DNA of 64,000 nucleotides from Bacteroidota bacterium (GCA_018818165.1 JAHISP010000068.1:23551-87550), one strand, 5' to 3'; shown: positions 18,326 to 27,668, counted from the first letter of the stretch. Translations and numbers: made by a program. The notes: a model not told the origin generated them from the letters alone.

Positions 18326-18404
18326 AGCAGAACTTCACACAATTACGTAAAAGTGGTTTTCTAATGACCTCCTATCCTTTCCTTTTTAAAGTAAACATTA
18401 TTTT

Positions 18405-18460
18405 TAACCTTGTTATTTTTAATTATGCTAGGTATTTTAACCTTGTATTTTTAAAGGTTA
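18405..18460 (+). promoter_or_regulatory. Repeated TAACCTTG motif with hairpin over the ribosome binding site
   Basis: TAACCTTGTTATTTTTAA (18405-18422) recurs as TAACCTTGTATTTTTAA (18438-18454). The second copy also pairs with AAGGTTA (18454-18460) through TAACCTT (18438-18444). The AAAGG at 18453-18457 is the only ribosome binding site for the ATG at 18466, so the stem would hide it. A repeated operator or translational control is inferred. Confidence 0.4.
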
Positions 18461-18465
18461 TTGTC

Positions 18466-19788
18466 ATGCAAAGGATAATTGAAGAAAAGCTAGTTGAATG
18501 GAAAAATGATCAATTCAGAAAACCATTAATTGTTAGTGGTGCGCGCCAAGTTGGAAAAACTTATTCAATAAAAGAATTTGGGCAAAAATATTATAATAAA
18601 TTTCACTTATTAGATTTAGAGCGAAATCCAGAATTAAATAATATTTTCAAGCAAGATAAAAATCCTAAAAGAATTATTTCTGAGTTAGAATTATTTCTTA
18701 ATGACAATATTTCTATTGAAAGTGATTTATTATTTTTTGATGAAGTACAAAACTCACCAGAGGCATTGGCTTCACTACGTTATTTTTTTGAAGAAATTCC
18801 AAAGCTTAATTTAATAGTTGCAGGTTCTCTAATAGAATTTGCATTAAAAGATATTTCCTTTCCAGTTGGTAGAGTTGAAACTTTAACAATTCACCCAATG
18901 AATTTTTTTGAATTTCTTAATGCAACGAATAGCTCATTTTTGTCTAACAATCTGTTTAAGCCTTTTGATGAAATTCCAAATAACTTTCATTCAATAATCC
19001 TTGAGGAACTTAAAAAGTACTTTATTGTTGGAGGAATGCCTGAAGCTGTTAACACATATATAAAAACTAATAGCTTTATTGATGTTATTAAAATTCAGAA
19101 AAATTTACTGAATACTTATGTTCAAGATTTTTCTAAATATGCAGGTAAATCGGATAAAAACTGTTTGTTAGAGGTACTTTTTTCAACCGCAAAAAATGTT
19201 GGAAATCAAACACAATACTCAAAATTAGCAGATGGCTTTTCTAACCAAACAATAAAAAATGCATACAATTTATTATTATCTGCAAAAATAATTAGCAAAA
19301 TACAATCAATAGATCCATCTGGAACACCGTTAGGAGCTTCCGCCAAAAATAAAAAATTTAAGACAATTTTTATTGATATTGGCTTAATGAATGTTGCTTG
19401 CGAATTAAACCAAAGTAACGAATTGTTGAACTATAATATTATGAATATTTATAAAGGTGCTCTTGCCGAACAGTTTGTTGGACAGGAATTTATTTCTTCA
19501 AATATTGATTCACTCTACTATTGGGCAAGGGAATCAAAAAGTAGCACTGCGGAAGTTGACTATGTCTTTTCTAAAAATGGGAAAATATTCCCTATTGAAG
19601 TTAAAAGTGGTCCTTCTGGTCGATTGAAAAGTATGCACTTACTTTTAGAAAAGTATAACAATATAAAATTAGGATATGTTTTATCTACAGCCGAGTATTC
19701 CATATTGGCAGAACAAAAGTTGATTTTTCTTCCAATTTATTTTGCCAACAGGTTTTCAACATTTGGTGCTAACTTACACGAAGACTAA
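18466..19788 (+). CDS. AAA_14/DUF4143 ATPase
   Basis: 440 residues from the ATG at 18466, chosen because the AAAGG motif lies about 8 bases upstream and the family begins MQRIIEEKLVEWKN; a longer reading from 18364 adds only a hydrophobic tail of no family value. The Walker A is VSGARQVGKTYS (K31), Walker B LLFFDEVQN, and the AGS sensor VAGSLIEFAL follows. The C-terminal half has the DUF4143 pattern with KGALAEQFVGQEF and YWARESKSSTAEVDY, then EVKSGPSGRLKSM, a restriction-nuclease-like E-x-K motif. Such proteins are common, often in multiple copies, and of unknown function. It is a single gene between repeat-containing gaps. Confidence 0.9.
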   Translation: MQRIIEEKLVEWKNDQFRKPLIVSGARQVGKTYSIKEFGQKYYNKFHLLDLERNPELNNIFKQDKNPKRIISELELFLNDNISIESDLLFFDEVQNSPEALASLRYFFEEIPKLNLIVAGSLIEFALKDISFPVGRVETLTIHPMNFFEFLNATNSSFLSNNLFKPFDEIPNNFHSIILEELKKYFIVGGMPEAVNTYIKTNSFIDVIKIQKNLLNTYVQDFSKYAGKSDKNCLLEVLFSTAKNVGNQTQYSKLADGFSNQTIKNAYNLLLSAKIISKIQSIDPSGTPLGASAKNKKFKTIFIDIGLMNVACELNQSNELLNYNIMNIYKGALAEQFVGQEFISSNIDSLYYWARESKSSTAEVDYVFSKNGKIFPIEVKSGPSGRLKSMHLLLEKYNNIKLGYVLSTAEYSILAEQKLIFLPIYFANRFSTFGANLHED

Positions 19789-19843
19789 TTAATAATTTTT
19801 AATTCCCATTTCATTAAATTGCATATTAAATATTGGAGAATTG

Positions 19844-21688
19844 ATGAAAAAAATATTTTTTTGGTTTTTACTAATTACAACCACATTTTTTGCACAACAA
19901 AAATTTGCTTGGATTACCGACACTCACATTGGTTTTGATAGTGCGGATGTTGAACTTAAAAAAATTGTTGAACAAATTAATTCAATTAAAGATGTTGATT
20001 TTATACTTGCAACTGGTGATATAACTGAAAAATCAAAAAACTCAGAGTTTGACCAAGCAAAGCAAATTTTGGATAATCTTGAAAAACCATTATTAATTAT
20101 TCCAGGTAATCACGATACTAAATGGAGTAACAGTGGCGGTTCAAAATTCACTGAAATTTGGGATGATGATAAATTTATTTACAAAAAAAATAAGACTGTT
20201 TTTATTGGTATTAGCAGTGCAATTCCATTAGTTGGCGGTGGCGGTCATATTAAACCAGGCGATATTAAATGGTTAAATGAAGAACTTGCCAGAATTGATT
20301 CATCATATGAGATAATTTTTGCAACTCACCATCCTTTAAATAGTGAAATTGATAACTGGTTTGAGGTAACTAACATTTTAAGAAATTATAAAATAAAAGC
20401 AATTTTATATGGGCACGGTCATAAAACTGAAAAAAATAATTTCAATGGAATTCCAGCTGTGATGGCGCGAGCAACTATTAGTAAAAATCAAAAAAGCTAC
20501 GGTTTTATGTTGGTTGAAAATCTAAAAGATAAAATCAATTTTTTTGAAGTTGATGACACAAATATTCCTCAATTTTGGGGTGAAATAAATAAAAATGAAC
20601 TGCTTAAAATTCCTTTAATTGATTCAACCCAATTTATTAATTACAATACGGAAATATTATTTCAAAAAAATATAAAAACAACTTTGGTCGCGCCCCCTTT
20701 ATTTTGGAATGATAAAGTTTATGTAGCTGATTATACTGGACTTGTAAGCTGCTTTAATTTAAAAGGGAAACTTATTTGGGATTATGACACATTTGGAGAT
20801 ATAACTGCAAAACCAATAATAATTGAGGATAAATTAGTTGTTACAACAGTTCAAGGTGAACTAACTATCTTTGACGCAGTTTCTGGAGAACAAATAGAAA
20901 CAATAGGATTTGATGATTACATAGTTGCACCACCAGTATTTTTTAATCACACAGGTGTTAAAAATTTAATTCTTCCGAAACAGACAAGCTCAAGCACTGC
21001 AATTATTATTGCAACTGCATCTGGTAAAATTTATTGTTACGATTTTGAAACATTACAAGAAATATGGACAAATAAAGAAGCCAAAGACATGATTGAAACT
21101 GCTCCTTTAGTTATTGGAAATCAAATAATTTTTGGAAGTTGGGATACAAATATTTACTCAATTGATGCAAATAATGGTTCAACAATTTGGAAATGGAAAG
21201 GAAATAAATCTTTCTATTATTCTCCAGCTGCTTGTCAATTACTTACTGATGGACAGTTTTTATATTTCACGTCACCAGATAAATTAGTTCACGCTATTGA
21301 TTTACGTCTCGGAACTACTAAATGGGAGAAAAAAGATTATAATGCTTGGGAATCTATTGGAATATCCAAAAACAAGAAAGAGCTTTATATTAAAAGTGTT
21401 GAAGATAAATTATTTGTTATTTCTGCAAAAAATGGAAGTCAAATTAAAACCATAAATGTTGGATTTGGATTAGATACTATGCCAACTGAGCCTATTGAAT
21501 GGAATAATAAAATTGTTTTCTCTTCACAAAATGGAAATATTTATAGAATTAATGAGAAGCTAAAGTACAAATCAGTACTTTTTCTTGGCAATGCAAGAGT
21601 ACATTCTGTTCAAATAATTGATGATAAAAGACTAATGGCATCTAATATGGATGGCAATATTGTAATATTTAATATTGTTAGCGATTGA
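19844..21688 (+). CDS. Secreted metallophosphoesterase fused to a PQQ-type beta-propeller
   Basis: 614 residues from ATG 19844, with GGAG about 7 bases upstream. Signal peptide MKKIFFWFLLITTTFFAQ. The calcineurin-type phosphoesterase domain spans about 20-235, with metal motifs WITDTHIG, LATGDITE, IIPGNHDT, ATHHPL and YGHGHKTE in order. From about 270 to the end are PQQ/WD-like propeller blades (for example DKVYVADYTGLVSCFNLKGK and GKIYCYDFETLQEIW). Both halves match known domains. The combination suggests a periplasmic or surface phosphodiesterase with a sensing or binding propeller. Substrate unknown. It is followed 84 bases later by the HAD gene on the same strand. Confidence 0.88.
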   Translation: MKKIFFWFLLITTTFFAQQKFAWITDTHIGFDSADVELKKIVEQINSIKDVDFILATGDITEKSKNSEFDQAKQILDNLEKPLLIIPGNHDTKWSNSGGSKFTEIWDDDKFIYKKNKTVFIGISSAIPLVGGGGHIKPGDIKWLNEELARIDSSYEIIFATHHPLNSEIDNWFEVTNILRNYKIKAILYGHGHKTEKNNFNGIPAVMARATISKNQKSYGFMLVENLKDKINFFEVDDTNIPQFWGEINKNELLKIPLIDSTQFINYNTEILFQKNIKTTLVAPPLFWNDKVYVADYTGLVSCFNLKGKLIWDYDTFGDITAKPIIIEDKLVVTTVQGELTIFDAVSGEQIETIGFDDYIVAPPVFFNHTGVKNLILPKQTSSSTAIIIATASGKIYCYDFETLQEIWTNKEAKDMIETAPLVIGNQIIFGSWDTNIYSIDANNGSTIWKWKGNKSFYYSPAACQLLTDGQFLYFTSPDKLVHAIDLRLGTTKWEKKDYNAWESIGISKNKKELYIKSVEDKLFVISAKNGSQIKTINVGFGLDTMPTEPIEWNNKIVFSSQNGNIYRINEKLKYKSVLFLGNARVHSVQIIDDKRLMASNMDGNIVIFNIVSD

Positions 21689-21772
21689 TAAATATATACG
21701 TAAATTCATTCATGTTCTTATTAACATTTAGAACAGTTAAAAACAAAGAATATTTTAATTTTGAGGAACTAT

Positions 21773-22414
21773 TTGAACAAATTTGATGGTATTATTTTCG
21801 ACATTGATGGAACAATTGTTCAATCCAATGAACTGATTTTTGCTACATTTAATCATGTAACTGAAAAATTTTTAGGGAAAACTACTTCACCTGATGAGAT
21901 TATTGCATTATTTGGTCCTACTGAAGCTGTTATAATTAAGCAATTATTTAGTGATAATTTCGAAAATGTGATGAATGATTATTATCAATTCTATAGACAG
22001 AATCACAATAAAATGGCTAAAGTTTTTGATGGAATTACTACATTAATTGATGAACTAAAAAGTAGGAATATTCTGTTATCAATTTATACAGGCAAAGGAA
22101 AAGGTTCCACTGAAATTACTTTGGAAGAATTAGGTATTAGAGATAAATTTGACATGATTGTAACTGGAGATGATATTGAGGATCATAAACCATCACCCGA
22201 AGGAGTTGATGTTTTTGTAAATAAGTACAATCTTAATCGCGATAGAGTTTTAATGATAGGCGACGCACCTCCTGATGTTAAAGCTGCAAAAGCTACTGGA
22301 ATTAAAATTGCATCAGTACTTTGGGACTCTTATGCAAAAGAAGAAGTTTTATCAATGGGCAGTGATTACTATTTTGAATCTGTAAAAGATTTATCCGATT
22401 TCTTGCTAAATTGA
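21773..22414 (+). CDS. HAD-superfamily phosphatase (phosphoglycolate phosphatase-like)
   Basis: 213 residues from a TTG at 21773. GAGG at 21763-21766 lies 6 bases upstream and decides this start; an in-frame TTG at 21761 would overlap it. HAD motif I is FDIDGTIVQS, motif II STYTG-like IYTGKGKGS, and motif III with motif IV is KPSPEGVDVF ... MIGDAPPDVKAAKATG. A helical cap lies between I and II, as in type I subfamily members such as phosphoglycolate phosphatase and beta-phosphoglucomutase. The substrate cannot be fixed. It is cotranscribed plausibly with the upstream phosphoesterase gene, or alone. Confidence 0.85.
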   Translation: MNKFDGIIFDIDGTIVQSNELIFATFNHVTEKFLGKTTSPDEIIALFGPTEAVIIKQLFSDNFENVMNDYYQFYRQNHNKMAKVFDGITTLIDELKSRNILLSIYTGKGKGSTEITLEELGIRDKFDMIVTGDDIEDHKPSPEGVDVFVNKYNLNRDRVLMIGDAPPDVKAAKATGIKIASVLWDSYAKEEVLSMGSDYYFESVKDLSDFLLN

Positions 22415-22740
22415 GTTTGTAAAAGAAGCTCTCTCCTGTTTTCCGCACAATTTTTAAAAAGGCAGAAAATAGTTTAATTTGCAAAGATATTTCAAAAAAT
22501 GGGTGTCCCAAGTTAATTTTTAAGTGTGAACGCATACTAGTAAATGTCAAAGCTCTCGAATCAGAGATTCGAGCTACAATGTAGTGCGATTCGCTGAATC
22601 GCAAAGTCCCGATACTGATAAACTTGTAAAAATGTATTAGAAATAGGCTAAATTACAACAATGTTCTTAAAAAGCTGAAGTTCGGCAAGAATCGCTTTGA
22701 AACAATTTAGTTAAATAAGCTTTTAAGACATTCAATTGCT
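22415..22740. other. Gene-free convergent gap with paired hairpins
   Basis: 326 bases between convergent genes. It holds the twin hairpin described at 22555-22602 and, near 22680, GAAGTTCGGCAAGAATCGC, which resembles part of the repeat at 18222-18240 (GAAGTTCTGCAAGAATGCC). No coding sequence is supported. Confidence 0.5.
22555..22602. repeat. Twin palindromic (REP/BIME-like) element
   Basis: Two adjacent hairpins: CTCGAATC aga GATTCGAG (22555-22573) and GCGATTC gct GAATCGC (22586-22602). Both contain the core GATTCG/CGAATC in their arms. They are separated by 12 bases. The pairing pattern resembles bacterial interspersed mosaic elements, and may end both convergent transcripts. Confidence 0.55.
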
Positions 22741-24435
22741 TTACTTTTCGTAAAGCAGAGTTACACCATACATCTGTGGATTATCTGGAGCAGGTGAATT
22801 CCAGTCTTCAAAGGAGTGAGAATCATCCGTTTTATAATGAAGTTTATATTTACCAGAATCAAGATTTATTACATCATTATATAATCTATTTTTCTGCGAT
22901 CCGCCAGCATGCGTTGTTTCTCTATATTTCATTTTCCAAACTGTTTTTCCATTATTGTCTGTAATCCAAGCGTAATCCGCTAAGTCGGTGCCGTCACTTT
23001 CACCAATAGCAATAATACGGATTTTAGCGCTGCCACTGATTAAAAATGTTTTTTCTAATTCCTGATCATCATATACTTTTGTAATTTCGGTAATAGTATT
23101 TTTATTTACAAATTTTTTAGCATCAAATAGCTTCACTAAATCTTTGTCATCATTATTCATTGTATAAATACTGATTCCCCACTTATCCTCTTCAAAAGGA
23201 GGTTTTTCATTCCAATCCCTAAAATTATGCGAATCATCTGTAACATAGTAAGCAATATAATTTCCTGGTTCAAACGTTATTATTTCATCTACTATTCTAT
23301 TTTTTTTAGCACCGCCAGCATAACTAGTATTTCTATAATTCATTTTCCAAACAATTTCTTTTGTATTAGCATTTTCTATCCAACCATAATCAACTAATTC
23401 TTTGTACCCTTCTCCAACTGCTAATATTCTTAATTCAAGATTTTTTGACAACGTAAATCCTTGCGACACAAATGCATCATCTTCAACTTTAGTAAGTTCA
23501 ATAACTGGACTTACAATGTCTTTTTTATTAAAAGGAATAATATTTTTTTTCTCATTCTGATCTAAAAATGAAATAACAATTCCCCAGTATTGTGGATCAT
23601 CTGGAGGTAAAACATTCCATTCATCAAACGAGTGAGAGTCGTCAGATCTATATCTAACTTCGTAACTGCCTTTTGGTAAAGTTATTTCTGCCCTTTCTTG
23701 AACATTTTTTTTACCACCGCCAGCATATTTGCCATCGGAGCTATTGAACATCCAGACTCTTTTATTTTTAGTTAAATCATATATGTACCCAAAATCATAG
23801 AATTCATTATTTATACCTTCTCCAATTCCATAAATGCTAATTTTTGTATCCCCTTTAAGAGAAAATTCTTTTTTGAGATTTTCTGAATCACCAACTCTGC
23901 TAAATGAAGCTAATGCATTTTTGTTTCTATCATTAACTAAAAGAAAAGCGTCCACAGACTTTAATAAATTTTTCTCATCAGAAATTGTAACAAAAAAACT
24001 TTTCTTAAATTTTTTAATATCCGACTTTCTAGAATCAAAAAGTCCCTCAATCATTCCCAATCCTCTTACAATAAATTTATCTCGCTCATATCCTGCAGCG
24101 AAATAAACTTCATAATTGCCAGCTTTTAATTTCACTTCTGAGTCAAAATCATATTCACCATCATTTTTGGAATAATCATCACACTCTTCACTTCGCCAAA
24201 CAACATTTCTAGTTTCTGTGTCCAAAATCCAAGCATAATAATTTAAATAATTGTCCCACTCATCAAATGAAGCTCCTTCACCACTAATTTTAATTGTAAC
24301 ATCCTTACTAAGATTGAATCCTCCCAGTTCAACCTCGCCAGGATATACATTTCCAACTTTAATTGTCTTTTGTGCAAAAGTTAAAGTTGAAGAAATTAGC
24401 AGCAATAAAAGCAAATTATATTTCAAGTTCTTCAT
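22741..24435 (-). CDS. Secreted protein with four tandem repeats of an unrecognised domain
   Basis: 564 residues with signal peptide MKNLKYNLLLLLLISSTLTF-AQ. The ATG at 24435 starts the signal peptide cleanly. Four repeats of about 125-135 residues follow (about 25-150, 170-300, 305-430 and 432-564). Each later one contains an ISIYGIGEG-like strand, a D-Y-G-W-I or D-Y-A-W-I segment, K-x-V-W-K-M, an A-G-G-x-x-K-N motif, and the signature DDSHSFxDWNxxPPD then YWGI. The first repeat is divergent. I do not recognise this domain; the pattern is beta-rich. Secretion is likely to the periplasm or outside. No partner is apparent; the gene is alone, convergent with the HAD gene. Confidence 0.75.
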   Translation of the reverse strand: MKNLKYNLLLLLLISSTLTFAQKTIKVGNVYPGEVELGGFNLSKDVTIKISGEGASFDEWDNYLNYYAWILDTETRNVVWRSEECDDYSKNDGEYDFDSEVKLKAGNYEVYFAAGYERDKFIVRGLGMIEGLFDSRKSDIKKFKKSFFVTISDEKNLLKSVDAFLLVNDRNKNALASFSRVGDSENLKKEFSLKGDTKISIYGIGEGINNEFYDFGYIYDLTKNKRVWMFNSSDGKYAGGGKKNVQERAEITLPKGSYEVRYRSDDSHSFDEWNVLPPDDPQYWGIVISFLDQNEKKNIIPFNKKDIVSPVIELTKVEDDAFVSQGFTLSKNLELRILAVGEGYKELVDYGWIENANTKEIVWKMNYRNTSYAGGAKKNRIVDEIITFEPGNYIAYYVTDDSHNFRDWNEKPPFEEDKWGISIYTMNNDDKDLVKLFDAKKFVNKNTITEITKVYDDQELEKTFLISGSAKIRIIAIGESDGTDLADYAWITDNNGKTVWKMKYRETTHAGGSQKNRLYNDVINLDSGKYKLHYKTDDSHSFEDWNSPAPDNPQMYGVTLLYEK

Positions 24436-24541
24436 TATCTCTAAATCCAATTGTTTTGCTGTGTAAGACGTATTATTTAATAAATAGTTTTATTTATCAA
24501 ATATTTTATTCATAAATGGGGCAATATTAAACGAAATGAAA

Positions 24542-25615
24542 TTATTTTTTACTTATTTCTCTTTGTACGTTTTTTGCTTCTTGAAGGGATTTAAAATAAC
24601 CAACTCTAACTCTGTGCCAAATACTATTTTTATTTTTGGGTTTTACTGAAACAATAATTGCATTAAAACCATTACTTTTAAGTTTATTTAGCTCTTTATC
24701 TGCATAAGCTTTAGTTTTCCAAGATGAAACTTGGAAGCAATATAATTTGCCATCGGAGAATATTGATTTATCAACTTCGCTTTCACTATCTTGATTATAT
24801 TCAATTTTAGGAATTTTAATATTTGGGAAATCAGAAATTGCCACTTTTTGTATTTGTTTTACATTTGTTTGGCTTTTAGCAATACCTGATTGATCCATTA
24901 TTTCTGATATTAAAGGCTCAACTATATTTTGCTCTATATCTTCTTCGCGTTTTTCTTCAACTGTAGTTTTTTCATCTTTCTTTTCTTCTACTTTGGGAAG
25001 TTCTACTTCTATGATGTTTTTATTAGTATCATCGTTTTCGGAGGCACTTTTATCAGCAATCCTTTTCCGAGGTAATTCTAAATTACTTTCTATAACTACA
25101 TTTTGTGATAAATCATTACCATCATTTTTAGTACTATCAGAACTGCTATTAATATCAGTTGAACTAATTAAAGAAAAACTTCCTGTTATTAGATATGAAA
25201 TAACTTCATTATATATTATTTCACAATTAGGATTAGATGAAATTGGAGTTAAAAATGCAGAGGGTGCACCACTAAGATTCGATTTTGAAGATCTATTTAC
25301 AATACCACCTTTAAAATCGTAATAAATAATTCCAATTTCTGCATAACGCTTTTTCATTTTATTAAAAAGATAATGTGTTTTAATTGAATAAACCTCTTCG
25401 CCATTATCTTCTTTTTGTGCTTCTTTTAACTTTTCTAAAGCCCAAACAGATATTTCATTTCCATACTGCACAATCTTAGTTGGCTCAATAAAAATATCTG
25501 AATATTCATCAGTTTTAATAAGTTGCCAGTTGTCAGATAGGTTTTGTGAAAATAGCGAAGTAAAGCTAATAATGAAAAGTATGGTTAGATATTTTTTTAT
25601 TTTATTTTGCGTCAT
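24542..25615 (-). CDS. Secreted protein with C-terminal SPOR-like domain
   Basis: 357 residues. The ATG at 25615 is preferred over an in-frame TTG at 25621. A signal peptide MTQNKIKKYLTILFIISFTS is followed by a globular region (about 30-140) with a W-x-L motif and YAEIGIIYYDF, resembling surface-adhesin-E-like domains. A long acidic, low-complexity linker follows (about 160-270, rich in E, K, D and S). The end FSDGKLYCFQVSSWKTKAYA ... WHRVRVGYFKSLQEAKNV is SPOR-like, as in peptidoglycan-binding proteins. It is divergent from the DUF2156 gene. Function is inferred only as cell-wall-associated. Confidence 0.7.
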   Translation of the reverse strand: MTQNKIKKYLTILFIISFTSLFSQNLSDNWQLIKTDEYSDIFIEPTKIVQYGNEISVWALEKLKEAQKEDNGEEVYSIKTHYLFNKMKKRYAEIGIIYYDFKGGIVNRSSKSNLSGAPSAFLTPISSNPNCEIIYNEVISYLITGSFSLISSTDINSSSDSTKNDGNDLSQNVVIESNLELPRKRIADKSASENDDTNKNIIEVELPKVEEKKDEKTTVEEKREEDIEQNIVEPLISEIMDQSGIAKSQTNVKQIQKVAISDFPNIKIPKIEYNQDSESEVDKSIFSDGKLYCFQVSSWKTKAYADKELNKLKSNGFNAIIVSVKPKNKNSIWHRVRVGYFKSLQEAKNVQREISKK

Positions 25616-25688
25616 CAACAATTGAAATTTTTGTATTCCTAATTTACATATCTTTATAAGAATATTTTTTAAAATTGTTCAGATAAAC

Positions 25689-26603
25689 TTGCAAGAAAAA
25701 CAATATACTAATAGAAATTTACTACAATCAAATTTACCACTTAGCTATACTTTAACGGCAGGGATAAATGAAGTATCCGCAATTAAAATTGGAAGAAATA
25801 GTTTATGGTTAAATGGTGGCAATTTTTCCAACATTGATAACTTTATATCCTCAATAAAAACAATCTCAAGAAATAATAAAATTATAATTAGAGGATGTAA
25901 TAAATCCACTTCAAAAAAATTAAACAAAAATGGATTTAATGAAATTTTATTTGCAAAAGAAGCCATAATTGAACTTGATAAAAATATTTCAATTACAAAA
26001 AAGTTATTGAGAAGAATATCTAGTCTTTTAAAAAGAGGAAATGTAAAAGAGATTGTTTTTTCAGATGAAAACACAGAAATCTTTAATGAATTCCTAAAAA
26101 CAACGTTTCATTGGGGTAAACCTCAATTAAGGAATTTGTTTCTTGATAGATTTAGTGAAAGCACAAGATTGTTTGTCTATGAAATTTCACCTAATAAGTG
26201 GGAAGGTGCAATATTAGTTTCGCAAAATTCAAAATCAAAAATGCAAGGTGAACAATTTTTTAGAAAAAAGATTGGAATGAATGGAGTTATGGATACATTG
26301 GTCTATTCAATATGCCATATTTTGGAAAATGAAGGTTACGCAGAGTTTTCACTTGGTGAAGTTCCGTTTACCATAAGTGAAAATACATCTTTCTTTTCAA
26401 AAGCAAATTTTCTTAACTTAATTGGTAGTAAAATAAAATTCGCATATAATTATAAAGGGCTATACAATTTTAAGAATAAATTTGTTACACGCTGGGATGA
26501 CATTTTTATTTGTACAAATAATAGGTGGTTATTTCTAGATTTACTTAGAATTGCAAAAAAATCGAACTTATTAGCTTTAGCACTTTACAAAATATTTAAT
26601 TAA
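25689..26603 (+). CDS. DUF2156 (MprF C-terminal type) transferase, stand-alone
   Basis: 304 residues from a TTG start at 25689; there is no ATG until deep in the gene. The C-terminal half carries the lysyl/alanyl-phosphatidylglycerol synthase signature: AEFSLGEVPFT, then YNYKGLYNFKNKFVTRWDDI matches the YxFKGLxxFKxKFxPxW motif of that family. The N-terminal half has a GNAT-like fold. The usual MprF flippase membrane helices are absent, and no aminoacyl-tRNA synthetase is nearby. It may transfer an aminoacyl group to lipid or another acceptor; that is inference. Its 3' end overlaps the convergent HydE-like gene by 8 bases. Confidence 0.65.
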   Translation: MQEKQYTNRNLLQSNLPLSYTLTAGINEVSAIKIGRNSLWLNGGNFSNIDNFISSIKTISRNNKIIIRGCNKSTSKKLNKNGFNEILFAKEAIIELDKNISITKKLLRRISSLLKRGNVKEIVFSDENTEIFNEFLKTTFHWGKPQLRNLFLDRFSESTRLFVYEISPNKWEGAILVSQNSKSKMQGEQFFRKKIGMNGVMDTLVYSICHILENEGYAEFSLGEVPFTISENTSFFSKANFLNLIGSKIKFAYNYKGLYNFKNKFVTRWDDIFICTNNRWLFLDLLRIAKKSNLLALALYKIFN

Positions 26604-27402
26604 TTAAATCATTAAGTCTAACATTTGTATCAGCATTTACTATTTGCGATACTTCAATTCCCCTTCTAATAAATTCTTCACTATCAATATCATCATGAAC
26701 ACTTCTAACAGAATTGAAATGGCAAAAATCGACATAATTTAAATTAAGTTTTTTTACAAAATAAATATCTTCTGCTAAATCACTACAAGTCTGGTTTGGA
26801 AGACCAATTATACTTCCTGAACCAACATTATATCCAAGTTTTTTAAGTTCTGCAATATGCTCAACACGATTTTCAAATGAGTTCCAAGAATTTGTCTCAT
26901 TATAAAGATTATTGTTCTTTGAAATAATATTTAAATAATACGAATCAGCCCCAGCTATTTTCCATTCTTTATATTCTTCCAACTCGCGTAAGCCAAAACT
27001 TAGAATAATTTTTATTTTGGCAATTTGTTTTATTGAATAAATTATATACGCAATTCTATCAGTATTGTAGTAATTATCATAACCTGAATGGAGCAAAATT
27101 GAATTACACCCATTTTTGTGAAGTTCTATTGCTTTTTTAATTATCTCTTCCCTATTTAATCTAAATCTATTAATTTTATTGTTACTATTTCTAGATTTAC
27201 AAAAAAGACAATCCGCATTACAATAATTAGAAATATCTATCCTTTGTTCCAAACTATGATAATCTTTAGGAATTATGGAAATAATGCTTGCTGAAGCTTT
27301 TTGGATTATTGCCCTTTTTTCTACATCATTTTCGCTTAAAAGATAAGTAATATCTTCTTTGGATAATTTTGATTTATTTAATATTTCTAATAATTTTTCC
27401 AT
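26596..27402 (-). CDS. Radical SAM protein, HydE-like, short
   Basis: 268 residues. The radical SAM cluster is CNADCLFC (C61, C65, C68). The following NKINRFRLNREEIIKKAIE, ILLHSGYD and the late LGYNVGSGSIIGLPNQTCSD match HydE, the [FeFe]-hydrogenase maturase, and also to a lesser degree BioB and PylB. HydE is usually about 340-350 residues, so the C-terminal about 80 residues are missing here: it ends at RLNDLIN. The HydE reaction helps build the H-cluster diiron subsite from SAM. The window encodes an [FeFe]-hydrogenase 14 kb away, but hydF and hydG are not here. It could be a paralogue with another role. The gene ends overlapping the DUF2156 gene by 8 bases in convergent orientation. Confidence 0.7.
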   Translation of the reverse strand: MEKLLEILNKSKLSKEDITYLLSENDVEKRAIIQKASASIISIIPKDYHSLEQRIDISNYCNADCLFCKSRNSNNKINRFRLNREEIIKKAIELHKNGCNSILLHSGYDNYYNTDRIAYIIYSIKQIAKIKIILSFGLRELEEYKEWKIAGADSYYLNIISKNNNLYNETNSWNSFENRVEHIAELKKLGYNVGSGSIIGLPNQTCSDLAEDIYFVKKLNLNYVDFCHFNSVRSVHDDIDSEEFIRRGIEVSQIVNADTNVRLNDLIN

Positions 27403-27668
27403 GATTTAGTTTTCTGAACAATAAATATACCAAGTGAAAATATTCTATTATTGGACTATATAGGCATTAAATAAAAACATAGAACATCTTATTTCTTAAT
27501 TTCAAGAAAACATTTTTATTCTTGCTAATCTAAAGTTTATTAATTTTAAATTTAAGAAATGTTTTTACGGATTAATTATCTAAATTATAATAGTTAGGTA
27601 ATTAAATTGTCATTAAACAATTATCAAATTGTATTTGTAAAAGAGATTAAAAGAGAAAATTTTAAGTA

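Noticed and set aside
26596..27402. Biotin synthase (BioB) or PylB as alternative to HydE
   Set aside because: The FRLNREEI, ILLHSGYD and VGSGSIIGLPNQT motifs fit HydE better. I keep it as HydE-like with reduced confidence, as the C-terminus is short.
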